From: Aliidiomarina soli
GTDB lineage: Bacteria; Pseudomonadota; Gammaproteobacteria; Enterobacterales; Alteromonadaceae
Reading direction: 5' to 3'
DNA: 64,000 nucleotides
Assembly (NCBI RefSeq): GCF_003986975.1
Contig: NZ_PIPO01000003.1
Span: 248,001-312,000 of the forward strand
Both the position numbers and the translations under genes were made by a program. Under the pieces are notes generated by a model. The model ran no database searches. It was not told the origin of the DNA and was given only the letters and a program-made list of their open reading frames with translations. Below, piece by piece: positions 32,313 through 41,164 of the stretch. The first letter of the stretch is position 1; every line of letters starts with the position of its first letter.

Positions 32313-33371
32313 GTGCTCAACAACGAGAATTTTTTGCAGTTTACCCGCGCCAACGAATGGGGCATTGAAAGTAACGCCGACGTACTCAGTGCCACCTCCC
32401 TGGACAATGGTGTTGGGGTCGAAGTCTGGGACAGTGGGGTGATTGTATTTACCCCAGCAAACTCTACCCCAGCAACAAAGGGTTCACTGGACTTGGTGCT
32501 GAGCTGCGCAGTGCATGGTGATGAAACGGCTCCAATTGAGATTTGTGATGAGTTAATTGAAGCCATTCGTGAGCAATCACTTACGCCTGCGGTGCGGGTG
32601 ATGTTCATTATTGCCAATCCGGCAGCGATTAATATTGGTAAGCGCTTTGTTGATGAAAATATGAACCGCCTGTTCAGTGGTGCTCATAGTGAAGGTGAAG
32701 GCCTGAGCAACAACGAACGTGTACGCGCTAAAGCGATTGAAGGCTATGTGCAGCGTTTCTTCGAACAGGCGCCAGCTGGCGAGCGGCAACGGCTGCATTA
32801 TGACATGCACACCGCGATTCGTGATTCACAGCACGAGAAGTTCGCAGTCTACCCGTTCACCCATGGCAAGCCCTACAAGAAGGCGCAGCTGCAACTGTTG
32901 GCTGCTATGGGCGTAGATACAGTGCTACTGCACGAAGGGCCGACCACCACTTTTTCGTATTTTAGTGTGCGTCAGTTCGATGCGGACGCCTTTACGCTCG
33001 AGTTAGGGAAAGTCCGCCCCTTTGGTGAAAATCCAGTAGAGAACTTTGCCGCCTGCCGCAGCACGTTGCGCCAGCTGATTGCCGGTCAGGACCTTGCCTT
33101 GGGTGAGTTTGACCCGGCCCGGCACCATATCTATCAGGTGCTGCGGAGTATCAATCGTACCCAGCAGGACTTTGAGCTCAATTTTGCTGATGACGTGGCA
33201 AATTTTACTGAATTCGAGCCCGGTTACGTTCTCGCCCGCGATGGTGACAAAGCGTACCCGGTGCTGGAAAAAGGCGAGGCGATTATTTTTCCGAATGCCA
33301 AGGTTGCACTCGGTCAGCGCGCGTTGATCACGGTAAAAGAAATAGATCCCGGGCAACTAAATCTGGTCTGA
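32313..33371 (+). CDS. astE: Succinylglutamate desuccinylase
   Basis: AstE hydrolyses N-succinylglutamate to succinate and glutamate, the last step of the arginine succinyltransferase pathway. The 352-residue zinc hydrolase has His68 and Glu71 in VHGDETAP and His166 in YDMHTAIRDS as metal ligands, and LLHEGPTTTFSY with the probable catalytic Glu. The start is GTG at 32313, with AAGGGG about 10 bases upstream. The other ast genes are not in the window, so it is detached from the pathway operon. An alternative role on another N-acyl amino acid cannot be excluded. Confidence 0.88.
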   Translation: MLNNENFLQFTRANEWGIESNADVLSATSLDNGVGVEVWDSGVIVFTPANSTPATKGSLDLVLSCAVHGDETAPIEICDELIEAIREQSLTPAVRVMFIIANPAAINIGKRFVDENMNRLFSGAHSEGEGLSNNERVRAKAIEGYVQRFFEQAPAGERQRLHYDMHTAIRDSQHEKFAVYPFTHGKPYKKAQLQLLAAMGVDTVLLHEGPTTTFSYFSVRQFDADAFTLELGKVRPFGENPVENFAACRSTLRQLIAGQDLALGEFDPARHHIYQVLRSINRTQQDFELNFADDVANFTEFEPGYVLARDGDKAYPVLEKGEAIIFPNAKVALGQRALITVKEIDPGQLNLV

Positions 33372-33492
33372 GCAGTCTTCCAGTTTCAGCCAACAACGGC
33401 GCATGACGCGGCGCTTGGGGGCTTGCTGTGAACTGTATTGCGCAGTGAACACCTGGCGCATGGCACAAAGCCCGAATCCGTTTGCAACCAAG

Positions 33493-33508
33493 TTGACGTA
33501 AAGGTAAA
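33493..33508. promoter_or_regulatory. LiuR-like operator candidate upstream of the bkd operon
   Basis: TTGACGTAAAGGTAAA is close to the TTGACGT...ACGTAAA-type palindrome that I recall for the MerR-family regulator LiuR, which controls branched-chain amino acid degradation in Alteromonadales. It lies 80 bp before the start of the E1-alpha gene. The match is imperfect in the second half, and the assignment is from memory plus context. A further hairpin, CCGCAG...CTGCGG (33543-33570), sits just ahead of the ribosome site. Confidence 0.4.
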
Positions 33509-33588
33509 GTTGCGCACATTTGTAACAGCATCCACGTTCAGACCGCAGCACGGCTTTCGCTGCACTGCGGATCGAAAGAGAGAAGGTT

Positions 33589-34773
33589 ATGGCTACACAA
33601 ACAACGAAACAGCCTGATGTGGTGACCTCAGTTGAGGTTATCGACGGTCATGCACTGCGCATTCCGATGTTCCAGTTGCTGGATAAAGATGGCAAACCTC
33701 ATGAAGGCGTTACTCTGCCTGAAATAGATAAAGACCTGGCACTGAAAATGTTCAGTACCATGCAATTTATTCGGGTTCTTGATGAGCGCATGATTGCAGC
33801 TCAGCGCCAGGGGCGGATTAGCTTTTACCTTTCGTCACTGGGCGAAGAGGCGGCAAGCATAGGCTCTGCAGCGGCGCTTAAGTTCGACGACATGATCATG
33901 GGTCAATACCGTGAACAAGGGTCACTGGCTTTTCGCGGATTCACTATTAAGCAGTTCATGAACCAGCTGTTTTCAAATGCGGAAGACCTCGGTAAAGGAC
34001 GTCAGATGCCAGTTCACTACGGCTGCGCTGATTTGAACTTTATGACTATTTCATCGCCGCTGGGCACACAGATCCCGCAGGCCACAGGTTACGCCTATGG
34101 GCAAAAGCATGAAGACTCAGGCTTATGCACGCTGGTGTACTTTGGTGAAGGTGCGGCGTCAGAAGGTGACTTCCATGCGGGGCTGAATATGGCCTCGGTG
34201 CTGAAAGTGCCGGCAATTTTCTTCTGCCGCAACAATGGCTACGCGATCTCCACGCCGATCAGCGAACAGCTGGCTGGTGACGGTATTGCACCGCGTGGTG
34301 TTGGCTATGGTATGAAAACCATTCGTGTCGACGGCAACGATATTCTGGCTGTCTATGCAGCCACGCAGGAAGCACGCCGTTTAGCGGTTGAGGAAAACGA
34401 GCCAGTGCTGATTGAAGCGATGTCGTATCGTATGGCTGGCCATTCTACCTCTGATGATCCGACTGGTTATCGTACCCGTGATGAAGAACAGGCCTGGCGT
34501 GATAAGTGCCCGCTGAAACGTTTTCGCAATTACCTGCTGAGCAAAGGCTGGATTAATGAAGAAGATGCCGATGCCCAGCAGCAGGAAGTAAAAGAAGCAG
34601 TACTGGCGGCGCTGAAAGAAGCAGAGAAGGTTCCAGTTCCGCACATTGATGAAATCATCAATGATGTGTATGACACCCCGACCGAGCAGCTGAAAGAGCA
34701 GCTTGAGCAACTGAAAGAGCACGTTCGTAAGTATCCGGACGCGTATCCGAAGACATCAGAAGGGGTGAAATAA
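33589..34773 (+). CDS. bkdA1: Branched-chain 2-oxoacid dehydrogenase E1 alpha subunit
   Basis: With E1 beta this subunit decarboxylates 2-oxoacids (from Val, Leu and Ile) using thiamine diphosphate and loads the acyl group on E2 lipoate. The 394-residue product has the ThDP-binding motif [18 protein letters not shown]...[10 protein letters not shown] (about 186-222) and the mobile loop [20 protein letters not shown]. The extended N-terminus ([13 protein letters not shown]) favours the branched-chain rather than the pyruvate type. The ribosome site is GAGAGAAGG. E1 beta follows after 2 bp. Confidence 0.92.
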   Translation: MATQTTKQPDVVTSVEVIDGHALRIPMFQLLDKDGKPHEGVTLPEIDKDLALKMFSTMQFIRVLDERMIAAQRQGRISFYLSSLGEEAASIGSAAALKFDDMIMGQYREQGSLAFRGFTIKQFMNQLFSNAEDLGKGRQMPVHYGCADLNFMTISSPLGTQIPQATGYAYGQKHEDSGLCTLVYFGEGAASEGDFHAGLNMASVLKVPAIFFCRNNGYAISTPISEQLAGDGIAPRGVGYGMKTIRVDGNDILAVYAATQEARRLAVEENEPVLIEAMSYRMAGHSTSDDPTGYRTRDEEQAWRDKCPLKRFRNYLLSKGWINEEDADAQQQEVKEAVLAALKEAEKVPVPHIDEIINDVYDTPTEQLKEQLEQLKEHVRKYPDAYPKTSEGVK

Positions 34774-34775
34774 TA

Positions 34776-35753
34776 ATGGCGAAGATGAATTTATTACAGG
34801 CCATCAATAGTGCCCTTGATGTGGCGATGGCAAAGAATGACAAAGTCACTGTGTTTGGCGAAGACGTCGGCCATTTCGGCGGCGTTTTCCGTGCCACCAG
34901 TGGTCTGCAGGAAAAATACGGGCGTAGCCGCTGTTTTAATACCCCGTTGGTTGAACAGGGTATTATTGGCTTTGCCAACGGCCTGGCCTCGCAGGGTGGC
35001 CTGCCAGTCGCGGAAATTCAGTTTGGCGACTATATTTTTCCGGCATTCGATCAGATCGTCAACGAGACGGCGAAGTTTCGTTACCGCTCAGGCAACGAAT
35101 TTGATGTGGGTGGCCTGACGATACGTACACCCTATGGCGGTGGTATCCATGGTGGTCACTACCATTCGCAGTCACCAGAAGCCTACTTTGCCCATACTCC
35201 TGGTCTGAAAATTGTTATTCCACGCAATCCGTATGAAGCGAAAGGCTTGTTGCTAAGTGCGATTTTCGATCCGAATCCAGTGCTCTTTATGGAGCCCAAG
35301 CGGATGTACCGTGCCGCGGTTGGTGAAGTGCCGGAAGAGGAATATACCATTCCGCTGGGTAAAGCGGAGGTGGTGAAAGAAGGTAGCGACATTACTCTGG
35401 TTGGCTGGGGTGCGCAGATCGAAGTGATCGAGAAAGCAGCAGAACTGGCTGAGAAAGATGGTGTTAGCTGTGAAATTATCGACCTGCGCAGTATTTTGCC
35501 GTGGGACGCGGATACCGTCGCTGAGTCAGTGATGAAAACCGGTCGCCTGGTTATTTCTCAGGAAGCGCCGCATACGATGGCGTTCGGCTCAGAAGTGGCT
35601 GCAACAATTCAGGAAAAGGCATTCCTCTACCTGGAGTCGCCGATTGCGCGGGTTTCGGGCCTGGATACGCCGTACCCACTGGCGCACGAGAAAGAGTACA
35701 TGGCAGACCACCTGAAAACCTACGAAGCCATTAAGCGTTCACTGAATTACTAA
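34776..35753 (+). CDS. bkdA2: Branched-chain 2-oxoacid dehydrogenase E1 beta subunit
   Basis: The 325-residue transketolase-like partner of E1 alpha has [76 protein letters not shown] and the C-terminal swivel domain ending near [33 protein letters not shown] is characteristic of branched-chain E1 beta. It forms an alpha2beta2 tetramer with the neighbour. The start follows ATAAT, only 2 bp from the upstream stop, so it is translationally coupled. Confidence 0.93.
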   Translation: MAKMNLLQAINSALDVAMAKNDKVTVFGEDVGHFGGVFRATSGLQEKYGRSRCFNTPLVEQGIIGFANGLASQGGLPVAEIQFGDYIFPAFDQIVNETAKFRYRSGNEFDVGGLTIRTPYGGGIHGGHYHSQSPEAYFAHTPGLKIVIPRNPYEAKGLLLSAIFDPNPVLFMEPKRMYRAAVGEVPEEEYTIPLGKAEVVKEGSDITLVGWGAQIEVIEKAAELAEKDGVSCEIIDLRSILPWDADTVAESVMKTGRLVISQEAPHTMAFGSEVAATIQEKAFLYLESPIARVSGLDTPYPLAHEKEYMADHLKTYEAIKRSLNY

Positions 35754-35764
35754 GGAGCCTGAGC

Positions 35765-37345
35765 ATGAGTACAGATTTTATCTTACCTGACATTGGCGAA
35801 GGCATTGTAGAGTGCGAAATCGTTGAATGGGTGGTAGCTGAAGGCGACAGCGTGAAAGAAGATCAGGTTGTGGTTGAGGTAATGACCGATAAAGCCGTGG
35901 TAGAAATTCCGGCTAAATCTGATGGCGTTGTGGTTAAGCATTATTATGCGAAAGGTGACGTCGCGAAGGTTGGTGAGGCATTGTTTGCGATCGATGAAGA
36001 AGGCTCGTCATCATCAGAAGAGACAGCTGAGAGTAAGCCGCAGCCGAAAGAACCTGCGGACTCCAGCGCCGACGAAATAAACGCGACTGCCAGTGAGGAG
36101 TCCCCTCAAAGCAATGGCCACAGCAATGACTTTATATTGCCGGATATTGGCGAAGGCATTGTCGAGTGCGAGATCGTTGAATGGCATGTTCAACAGGGCG
36201 ACCAGGTAAAAGAAGACCAGGTTGTGGTTGAAGTCATGACTGATAAGGCTGTGGTCGAGATCCCGGCGAAGACAGATGGCGTGGTGAGCAAGCTTTACCA
36301 TGCTAAAGGTGAAATCGCCAAAGTGGGTGACCCTTTATTTGCCTTGCAAGGTACTGGTGACGCAGCCGCTGATGCACCTGCTAAAGCATCCGCTGACACC
36401 GCGGCCAGCAACCAAGCAGCGTCGGCCACAGAAGCGCCCAAAGCAGCGTCGCAAGGTAAAGCATTGGCGAGCCCTGCGGTACGCCGGCGTGCCCGCGAAG
36501 CTGGCATCGACATTGCGGCAGTACCTGGTAGCGGGAGCAAGGGGCGCGTTCTTAAAGAAGATATTCAGAGTTATGTTGATGGCGGCAAGGACAAACCAGC
36601 CCCAGCGCAAGCGACTTCAAGTCCGTCTAAAGCCACAGGTGGCAGCCGCACTGAACCATTGAAAGGGGTTAAAGCGGCGATGGCCAGATTAATGGCTGAG
36701 TCGGTGCGTACCATTCCGCATTTCACCTATGCTGAAGAATTTGATTTAACTGAACTTCGTGCCATGCATAAGAAGCTGAAAGCGAAGTACGTCGACAAAG
36801 GCGTTAAACTGACTTTGATGCCATTCTTTATCAAAGCGCTGTCGCTGGCGCTTAAAGAATATCCGATTATGAATGCTCAGTTGAACGATGAAGCCAGTGA
36901 GATCACCTATTTCGAGGATCACAATATTGGCATGGCTGTGGCGACCAAAATTGGACTCATGGTACCGAACATCAAAGGTGTGCAGAATATGACCTTGTTG
37001 CAGGTCGCGGAAGAAGTCACCCGACTGACCAATGCAGCGCGTGACGGCAAAGTCGCTCAGGCCGATATGAAAGGCGGTACTATCACCATTTCCAATATTG
37101 GAGTGGTAGGCGGTACGGTAACCACGCCCATTATCAATAAGCCCGAAGCCGCTATTGTTGCCTTAGGTAAGGTGCAAAGTCTGCCGCGTTTTGATGAGCA
37201 AGGCGCAGTGGTTGCCCGCGATATCATGACGGCAAGCTGGTCAGGCGACCATCGCATTATTGATGGCGCGACGGTGGCGAATTTCAATAACCGCTGGAAA
37301 GAGTTTCTTGAAGATCCCTCCAGCATGTTAGTGGAAATGGCGTGA
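35765..37345 (+). CDS. bkdB: Branched-chain 2-oxoacid dehydrogenase E2 with two lipoyl domains
   Basis: The dihydrolipoamide acyltransferase core is 526 residues. Two N-terminal lipoyl domains lie at about 3-77 and 121-195, with lipoyl lysines Lys43 and Lys161, both in VMTDKAVVE. A Ser/Ala-rich linker leads to an E1/E3-binding domain (~238-275, LASPAVRRRAREAGIDIAAVPGSG), a second linker, and the catalytic domain with His496 and Asp500 in DHRIIDG. Branched-chain E2 proteins usually have one lipoyl domain. Here the two copies agree at about 60 of 74 positions by hand alignment, so duplication looks recent. No E3 gene follows, so lipoamide dehydrogenase must come from elsewhere. Confidence 0.93.
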   Translation: MSTDFILPDIGEGIVECEIVEWVVAEGDSVKEDQVVVEVMTDKAVVEIPAKSDGVVVKHYYAKGDVAKVGEALFAIDEEGSSSSEETAESKPQPKEPADSSADEINATASEESPQSNGHSNDFILPDIGEGIVECEIVEWHVQQGDQVKEDQVVVEVMTDKAVVEIPAKTDGVVSKLYHAKGEIAKVGDPLFALQGTGDAAADAPAKASADTAASNQAASATEAPKAASQGKALASPAVRRRAREAGIDIAAVPGSGSKGRVLKEDIQSYVDGGKDKPAPAQATSSPSKATGGSRTEPLKGVKAAMARLMAESVRTIPHFTYAEEFDLTELRAMHKKLKAKYVDKGVKLTLMPFFIKALSLALKEYPIMNAQLNDEASEITYFEDHNIGMAVATKIGLMVPNIKGVQNMTLLQVAEEVTRLTNAARDGKVAQADMKGGTITISNIGVVGGTVTTPIINKPEAAIVALGKVQSLPRFDEQGAVVARDIMTASWSGDHRIIDGATVANFNNRWKEFLEDPSSMLVEMA

Positions 37346-37380
37346 GGTAACTCGCGTAGCGCCAGTCATCACTGAATGTA

Positions 37381-37407
37381 AAAGCACACCCTCGGGTGTG
37401 CTTTTTT
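37381..37407 (+). terminator. Rho-independent terminator of the bkd operon
   Basis: AAAGCACACC-CTCG-GGTGTGCTTT forms a 10-bp stem with a tetraloop, followed by a T run to 37407. It lies 35 bases after the bkdB stop. Confidence 0.92.
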
Positions 37408-37483
37408 GTGTCATCAATTCGCCATTTTCGTGAATTGCACTAGCCTTTTAAAGGATGTTCTTAGTGAAAAACGAGGTGCAGTG

Positions 37484-37885
37484 ATGGGATTCTGGAAACG
37501 TTTATTCTCAGGCTCGAATCAGCCAGACAAAGATTCAACGGTGGGTGTAGACCCGACTCGTGATCAGAAAATGAAAGCGGAGGAGAAAAAGTCAACGGCA
37601 TCGGAAGGCGCTAAATTTAGCGGTCGAACCGAAGAAACCAAGGCACAGAAGCAGGCTGACCCGGAAACACGGGAAATTGTCCAGGATGCAGAGGAGTATC
37701 CGAAAGAAAGTAAGCCTCGTGGCGATGTTGATGCCGCCAACGCAGGGGGCGCTGTGAAAGCAAAGAAAAGCAAGGAAGAGCAACGCAAGACCCAGCCTAA
37801 ACCTGCTGCTGAACAGAAAACTACGCCGCACGAAGCCGAACCAGGAACGGGTAAACCACATGCAGGAGATCATAAAGAAAAGTAG
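37484..37885 (+). CDS. Small hydrophilic, probably disordered protein of unknown function
   Basis: The 133-residue product starts at the ATG at 37484, with GAGG seven bases upstream. Longer in-frame starts run back into the bkd terminator. After MGFWKRLFSGS, a short amphipathic basic segment that could touch the membrane, the rest is almost all Lys, Glu, Asp, Ala, Pro and Gln (KAEEKKSTASEGAKF, KAKKSKEEQRKTQPK), with no hydrophobic core. I recognise no family. It precedes the VIT1-type gene by 30 bp on the same strand. Confidence 0.6.
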   Translation: MGFWKRLFSGSNQPDKDSTVGVDPTRDQKMKAEEKKSTASEGAKFSGRTEETKAQKQADPETREIVQDAEEYPKESKPRGDVDAANAGGAVKAKKSKEEQRKTQPKPAAEQKTTPHEAEPGTGKPHAGDHKEK

Positions 37886-37915
37886 TCTGGTTCGAACTAT
37901 AAGAGGTACATAGGA

Positions 37916-38599
37916 TTGCAGCAAAGACACCGTATTCACCGGGCGAGTTGGCTTCGGGCGGCGGTACTCGGGGCCAACGATGGTATTCTGTCAACCGCCA
38001 GCCTGGTGATTGGGGTCGCTGCCGCAGCCGCGGGCAAAGAGGCGGTTCTGTTGGCCGGTGTAGCTGGCGCGGTGGCCGGCGCGCTGTCGATGGGCGCCGG
38101 AGAATATGTTTCAGTCAGCTCCCAGGCTGATCTGGAACGAGCGGATATCGAACTTGAGCGGGGTCATCAAAACGCTGATCCCGCGTTTGAGCTGGAAGAG
38201 CTCACTCAGATTTACATCAACCGTGGTTTGTCTCGTTCTCTGGCGCGTGACGTGGCTAGTCAGTTAATGACCCAGGATGCGCTGGCAGCGCACGCGCGTG
38301 ATGAACTGGGCATTAACCCCAACTTCAGGGCGCGGCCATTAAAGGCAGCCATCTCGTCGGCGGCGGCGTTTAGTATCGGAGCCGCGTTGCCGCTCGTGGC
38401 TAGCTGGTTGTTACCACCTTCACAACTTGTTGCAGGCGTCGCCAGTTCTAGTCTATTGTTTCTGGCCTTATTGGGCGCATTCGCGGCCCGGACGGGAGGG
38501 GCATCAGTAATCAAAGGTGCAATGCGTGTCGCTCTGTGGGGTGCCGGTGCTATGCTGGTCACCGCGCTAGTCGGTACCTGGTTTGGCTTATCAGTGTAG
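37916..38599 (+). CDS. VIT1/CCC1-family iron/manganese transporter
   Basis: The 227-residue membrane protein has the family's N-terminal helix with AAVLGANDGILSTASLVIGVAAA (~16-38) and LSMGAGEYVSVSSQADLERADIELER (~56-82), whose Glu residues line the metal path. Three further C-terminal helices follow. Family members move Fe2+ or Mn2+ out of the cytosol. The start is a TTG at 37916 with AAGAGG about nine bases upstream, and no better in-frame ATG is present before the conserved region. Confidence 0.9.
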   Translation: MQQRHRIHRASWLRAAVLGANDGILSTASLVIGVAAAAAGKEAVLLAGVAGAVAGALSMGAGEYVSVSSQADLERADIELERGHQNADPAFELEELTQIYINRGLSRSLARDVASQLMTQDALAAHARDELGINPNFRARPLKAAISSAAAFSIGAALPLVASWLLPPSQLVAGVASSSLLFLALLGAFAARTGGASVIKGAMRVALWGAGAMLVTALVGTWFGLSV

Positions 38600-38621
38600 C
38601 CAGAATTAACGGAGACTTAGA

Positions 38622-39737
38622 ATGGCCTTTGCCGATGCAAGGTTACAACAAGCTTATAAAGATGCCGCCCGGCAGGTTAAATTTTCTTTTTTGCGCCATC
38701 CCCAGCGCAGCATGAGTGACGTCTTACTCGGCTTGAGTGAACGGGCAAAAAACGTTCCTGAGGCGGACTATTACGGACAGGGCGAACTCATTGAGGGCTT
38801 CGAGCAAGATCTGGCTAGCAGGTTTGGCAAAGAAGCCGCTTTATTCTTGCCTAGTGGCACCATGGCCCAGCCCCTGGCCCTGCGTATTCACTGTGATGAA
38901 CGACATAACAATCGGGTGGCGTTGCATCCCAGCAGTCATTTATTACTGCACGAAGAAAGCGGTTACCGAAAATTATGGCAGTTGCAAAAGCTTCAGTACG
39001 GTCCGGCAGACCGTCCCGCGCGCCTGAGCGACTGCAAAGCCTGGCCAGCCCAGCAAAGACCTGCCGCGATGGTATATGAGTTACCATTGCGCGAACTTGG
39101 TGGAGAGCTTCCCTCATGGCAGTCTCTGCAGGAGCAAGCGCAGTGGGCGAAACGACATCAGATCGCATTGCATATAGACGGAGCCCGTATCTGGCAGTGT
39201 GCGGCAGCCTATCAACATAGCCTGGCGGATATCGCGGACTTAGCCGACTCGTTATATGTTTCTTTTTACAAAGACATTGGTGGTATCGCCGGGGCTGCCT
39301 TGTTGGGCAATGCAGACTTTATCCAGAAAGCACGGGTCTGGGCACGACGAGCCGGGGGCAACCTGTACGCGCTCTATCCCTACGTGCTGGCTGCACAGCA
39401 GGGCATGCATGACAACCTCGACGCTATCAGTGAGGCGGTTAGCTACACGGTCGTGCTGGCGCCGGCGCTGGCTGAGATCGACGGCATTGAACTAATCCCC
39501 GCAGAGCCTAAGTGCGCGATGTTTCATATCCGCATAGAGCTTCCTCCGAGTCAGCTAATGACTCAGGTTATTGCCTACGCGCGACAACATGACGTGCTGA
39601 TGTTACCCATGCCACGTCAGCACAGCGCCAACCATTGCGTGTTTGAAATCTCAGTGGGCCGCAACGCATTGGCTCAACCAATCGAGTTTTGGCAATTGCA
39701 CATGCGCAACCTGCTACAAAGCAGTGGGCTGGCTTAA
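38622..39737 (+). CDS. PLP-dependent threonine-aldolase-like / beta-eliminating lyase family enzyme
   Basis: The 371-residue fold-type I PLP enzyme has YYGQGELIEGFEQDLASRFGKEAALFLPSGTMAQPLALRIHCD (cofactor phosphate region, ~50-92), HIDGARIWQCAAAY with the PLP-nitrogen Asp (~185), and SFYKDIGGIAG with the Schiff-base Lys (~214). This is the aromatic amino acid beta-eliminating lyase/threonine aldolase group. The family cleaves L-threonine or beta-hydroxy amino acids to glycine plus aldehyde. Substrate is unproven because it diverges from canonical LtaE. Confidence 0.85.
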   Translation: MAFADARLQQAYKDAARQVKFSFLRHPQRSMSDVLLGLSERAKNVPEADYYGQGELIEGFEQDLASRFGKEAALFLPSGTMAQPLALRIHCDERHNNRVALHPSSHLLLHEESGYRKLWQLQKLQYGPADRPARLSDCKAWPAQQRPAAMVYELPLRELGGELPSWQSLQEQAQWAKRHQIALHIDGARIWQCAAAYQHSLADIADLADSLYVSFYKDIGGIAGAALLGNADFIQKARVWARRAGGNLYALYPYVLAAQQGMHDNLDAISEAVSYTVVLAPALAEIDGIELIPAEPKCAMFHIRIELPPSQLMTQVIAYARQHDVLMLPMPRQHSANHCVFEISVGRNALAQPIEFWQLHMRNLLQSSGLA

Positions 39738-39775
39738 GGTGCAGAGTCGCCTTGAAATAAATACAGAAATAAGTT

Positions 39776-39803
39776 TTGACTTCTGCTTGAGAGGGAGTAA
39801 ACT
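39776..39803 (+). promoter_or_regulatory. Promoter of the cold-shock gene with long leader
   Basis: TTGACT (39776-39781) and TAAACT (39798-39803) are spaced by 16 bp. Transcription from here gives a 5' leader of about 130 bases before the ATG at 39943, A/T-rich near its end. Long leaders of this kind act as temperature-sensing structures in cspA-type genes. That role is inference here. Confidence 0.6.
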
Positions 39804-39942
39804 GAGTCTCGTCGGTTAAGAAATATTTAATTGATCCTCCACTTCGATGTCTGATTACTCGTAATTTCTTCGTCCTGTAGTTTCAAGTAGTTTTATTTTT
39901 ATCCGCACGATTTTTTCAAATTTTTATACGGGAATTACCAGT

Positions 39943-40152
39943 ATGTCAGAAGTTATCAAAGGTTCAGTAAAGTGGTTCAACGAGTCAAAAGGTTTTGGCT
40001 TCCTTGAGCAAGACGGCGGTCCAGATGTATTCGCTCATTTCAGCGCAATCCAGGGCAACGGCTTCAAAACTTTAGCTGAAGGCCAGCGCGTTGAGTTCAC
40101 TGTAACTCAAGGCCCTAAAGGTCCTCAAGCGGAAAACATCACTCCGCTGTAA
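39943..40152 (+). CDS. Cold-shock domain protein (CspA family)
   Basis: The 69-residue single OB-fold protein binds single-stranded RNA and DNA. The RNP1 motif KGFGFLEQ and RNP2 motif VFAHFSAI are both present, with [12 protein letters not shown] at the start. FLEQDGG is a slight variant of the usual FI(T/E)xxDGG. The GGGAA ribosome site and the long leader fit cold induction. It is a monocistronic unit with its own promoter and terminator. Confidence 0.97.
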   Translation: MSEVIKGSVKWFNESKGFGFLEQDGGPDVFAHFSAIQGNGFKTLAEGQRVEFTVTQGPKGPQAENITPL

Positions 40153-40173
40153 GTCGGACTGAACAGATTCCAG

Positions 40174-40201
40174 AAAGCAAGCCTTCGGGCTTGCTTTTTT
40201 T
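40174..40201 (+). terminator. Rho-independent terminator of the cold-shock gene
   Basis: AAAGCAAGCC-TTCG-GGCTTGCTTT is a 10-bp stem with a stable UUCG loop, followed by T to 40201. Confidence 0.95.
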
Positions 40202-40297
40202 GTGCCTGAAATCCGCTGAAACCTACAGGTTACCGCAGGCAGTTTGATCCGCTGAAGCTAGACTAAGTAGTCTGTCGATTAAACCTGGGAAATGGTT

Positions 40298-40651
40298 ATG
40301 GATGACTATCAGTGCTTTATGAAGGAGCAGCGGCTGCGTTTACTGGCCTTGCTGGATGCGAATTATCATCCACAAGGGCACTATCAATCGGTTCTGGCTG
40401 AACTCAATCGGCTTTGTGAGGACTGGTGTGAGCGTTTTGCTGGCATGACCTTGCCGACTTGCTCAGGTGAGGAGCGGACCTTCTGGTTTGCCTTAATTCA
40501 GCTGGAAGAACTGCTTGTGTCCTATGGTTATGCGCTGCGTAGTGACTGGGAAGATATCCAGCTCAATGTACTCAATGAAGTCAGGGAGTTACTGCGAGCC
40601 GGACTGCCGTTGCGCGCGGGATACTTTGCCAGTCGGCCGAATGGAAGCTAG
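40298..40651 (+). CDS. Hypothetical protein, all-helical
   Basis: The 117-residue product has no recognised domain. It looks helical (KEQRLRLLALLDANYH, YQSVLAELNRLCEDWCERFAG, LIQLEELLVSYGYALRSDWEDIQLNVLNEVRELLRAG) and soluble, with three Cys. I take ATG 40298, which has GGGA seven bases upstream, over the ATG at 40292 that is only one base from GGGA. It is convergent with the glutaredoxin gene (22 bp between the stops). It may be specific to this lineage. Confidence 0.6.
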   Translation: MDDYQCFMKEQRLRLLALLDANYHPQGHYQSVLAELNRLCEDWCERFAGMTLPTCSGEERTFWFALIQLEELLVSYGYALRSDWEDIQLNVLNEVRELLRAGLPLRAGYFASRPNGS

Positions 40652-40673
40652 ACTTCCCCGCGCAACCTGCCGT

Positions 40674-41066
40674 TTACTCTATAGCCGCAAAGCGGTCATT
40701 GAGGTAGGTTTTTATGTCATCGGATTCGTACAGCCATTCTTCGCGGTCCTGATGACGGATCAGTAAACAAGGTACTTTGCTTTTGCCGCCACCCTGAAGA
40801 AGGGTTTCCCGGTGCTTCGGGTCCAGTTGTGCGTCGCGGATTTCAATAGGTAAATTCAGACGACGCATTTCTTTGCGTACTTTGATGCAAAAGGGGCAGG
40901 CGCGAAACTGATAGAGCGCCAAATCACGACATGCCTTGTCGACCTCTTGCTGACCTTGGGCACTTCGCTGCATAGGTTTTGGGGTAGTGAGTGTTTCACT
41001 AATCAACATCACGGGCGTAAGAACGGCGCGGACACCGCGAAAAAAATATCGAACGACTACTTTCAT
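40674..41066 (-). CDS. Glutaredoxin-like protein with N-terminal basic/hydrophobic extension
   Basis: The 130-residue product has a glutaredoxin domain from about 48 (DLALYQFRACPFCIKVRKEMRRLNLPIEIRDAQ) with active-site CPFC at 57-60, KVPCLLI supplying the cis-Pro and YESDDIKTYL the glutathione contact. The first 25 residues (MKVVVRYFFRGVRAVLTPVMLIS) are basic then hydrophobic, a possible membrane-association segment seen in related marine proteins. The ATG at 41066 is preferred to a TTG one codon earlier. Confidence 0.87.
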   Translation of the reverse strand: MKVVVRYFFRGVRAVLTPVMLISETLTTPKPMQRSAQGQQEVDKACRDLALYQFRACPFCIKVRKEMRRLNLPIEIRDAQLDPKHRETLLQGGGKSKVPCLLIRHQDREEWLYESDDIKTYLNDRFAAIE

Positions 41067-41164
41067 CAAAGGTCGACCTGTAAACTAAGGATTATGTGGC
41101 TCAGTATAACTAAATCCATCGCCGGATGCAGTTAACTTCACACCAGTAAGGGTTCAAGAAAACA

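Noticed and set aside
33372-33588. Repeated GGCGCATG elements before the bkd operon
   Set aside because: There are two short copies only, with no consistent spacing or dyad. They are likely chance in GC-rich sequence.
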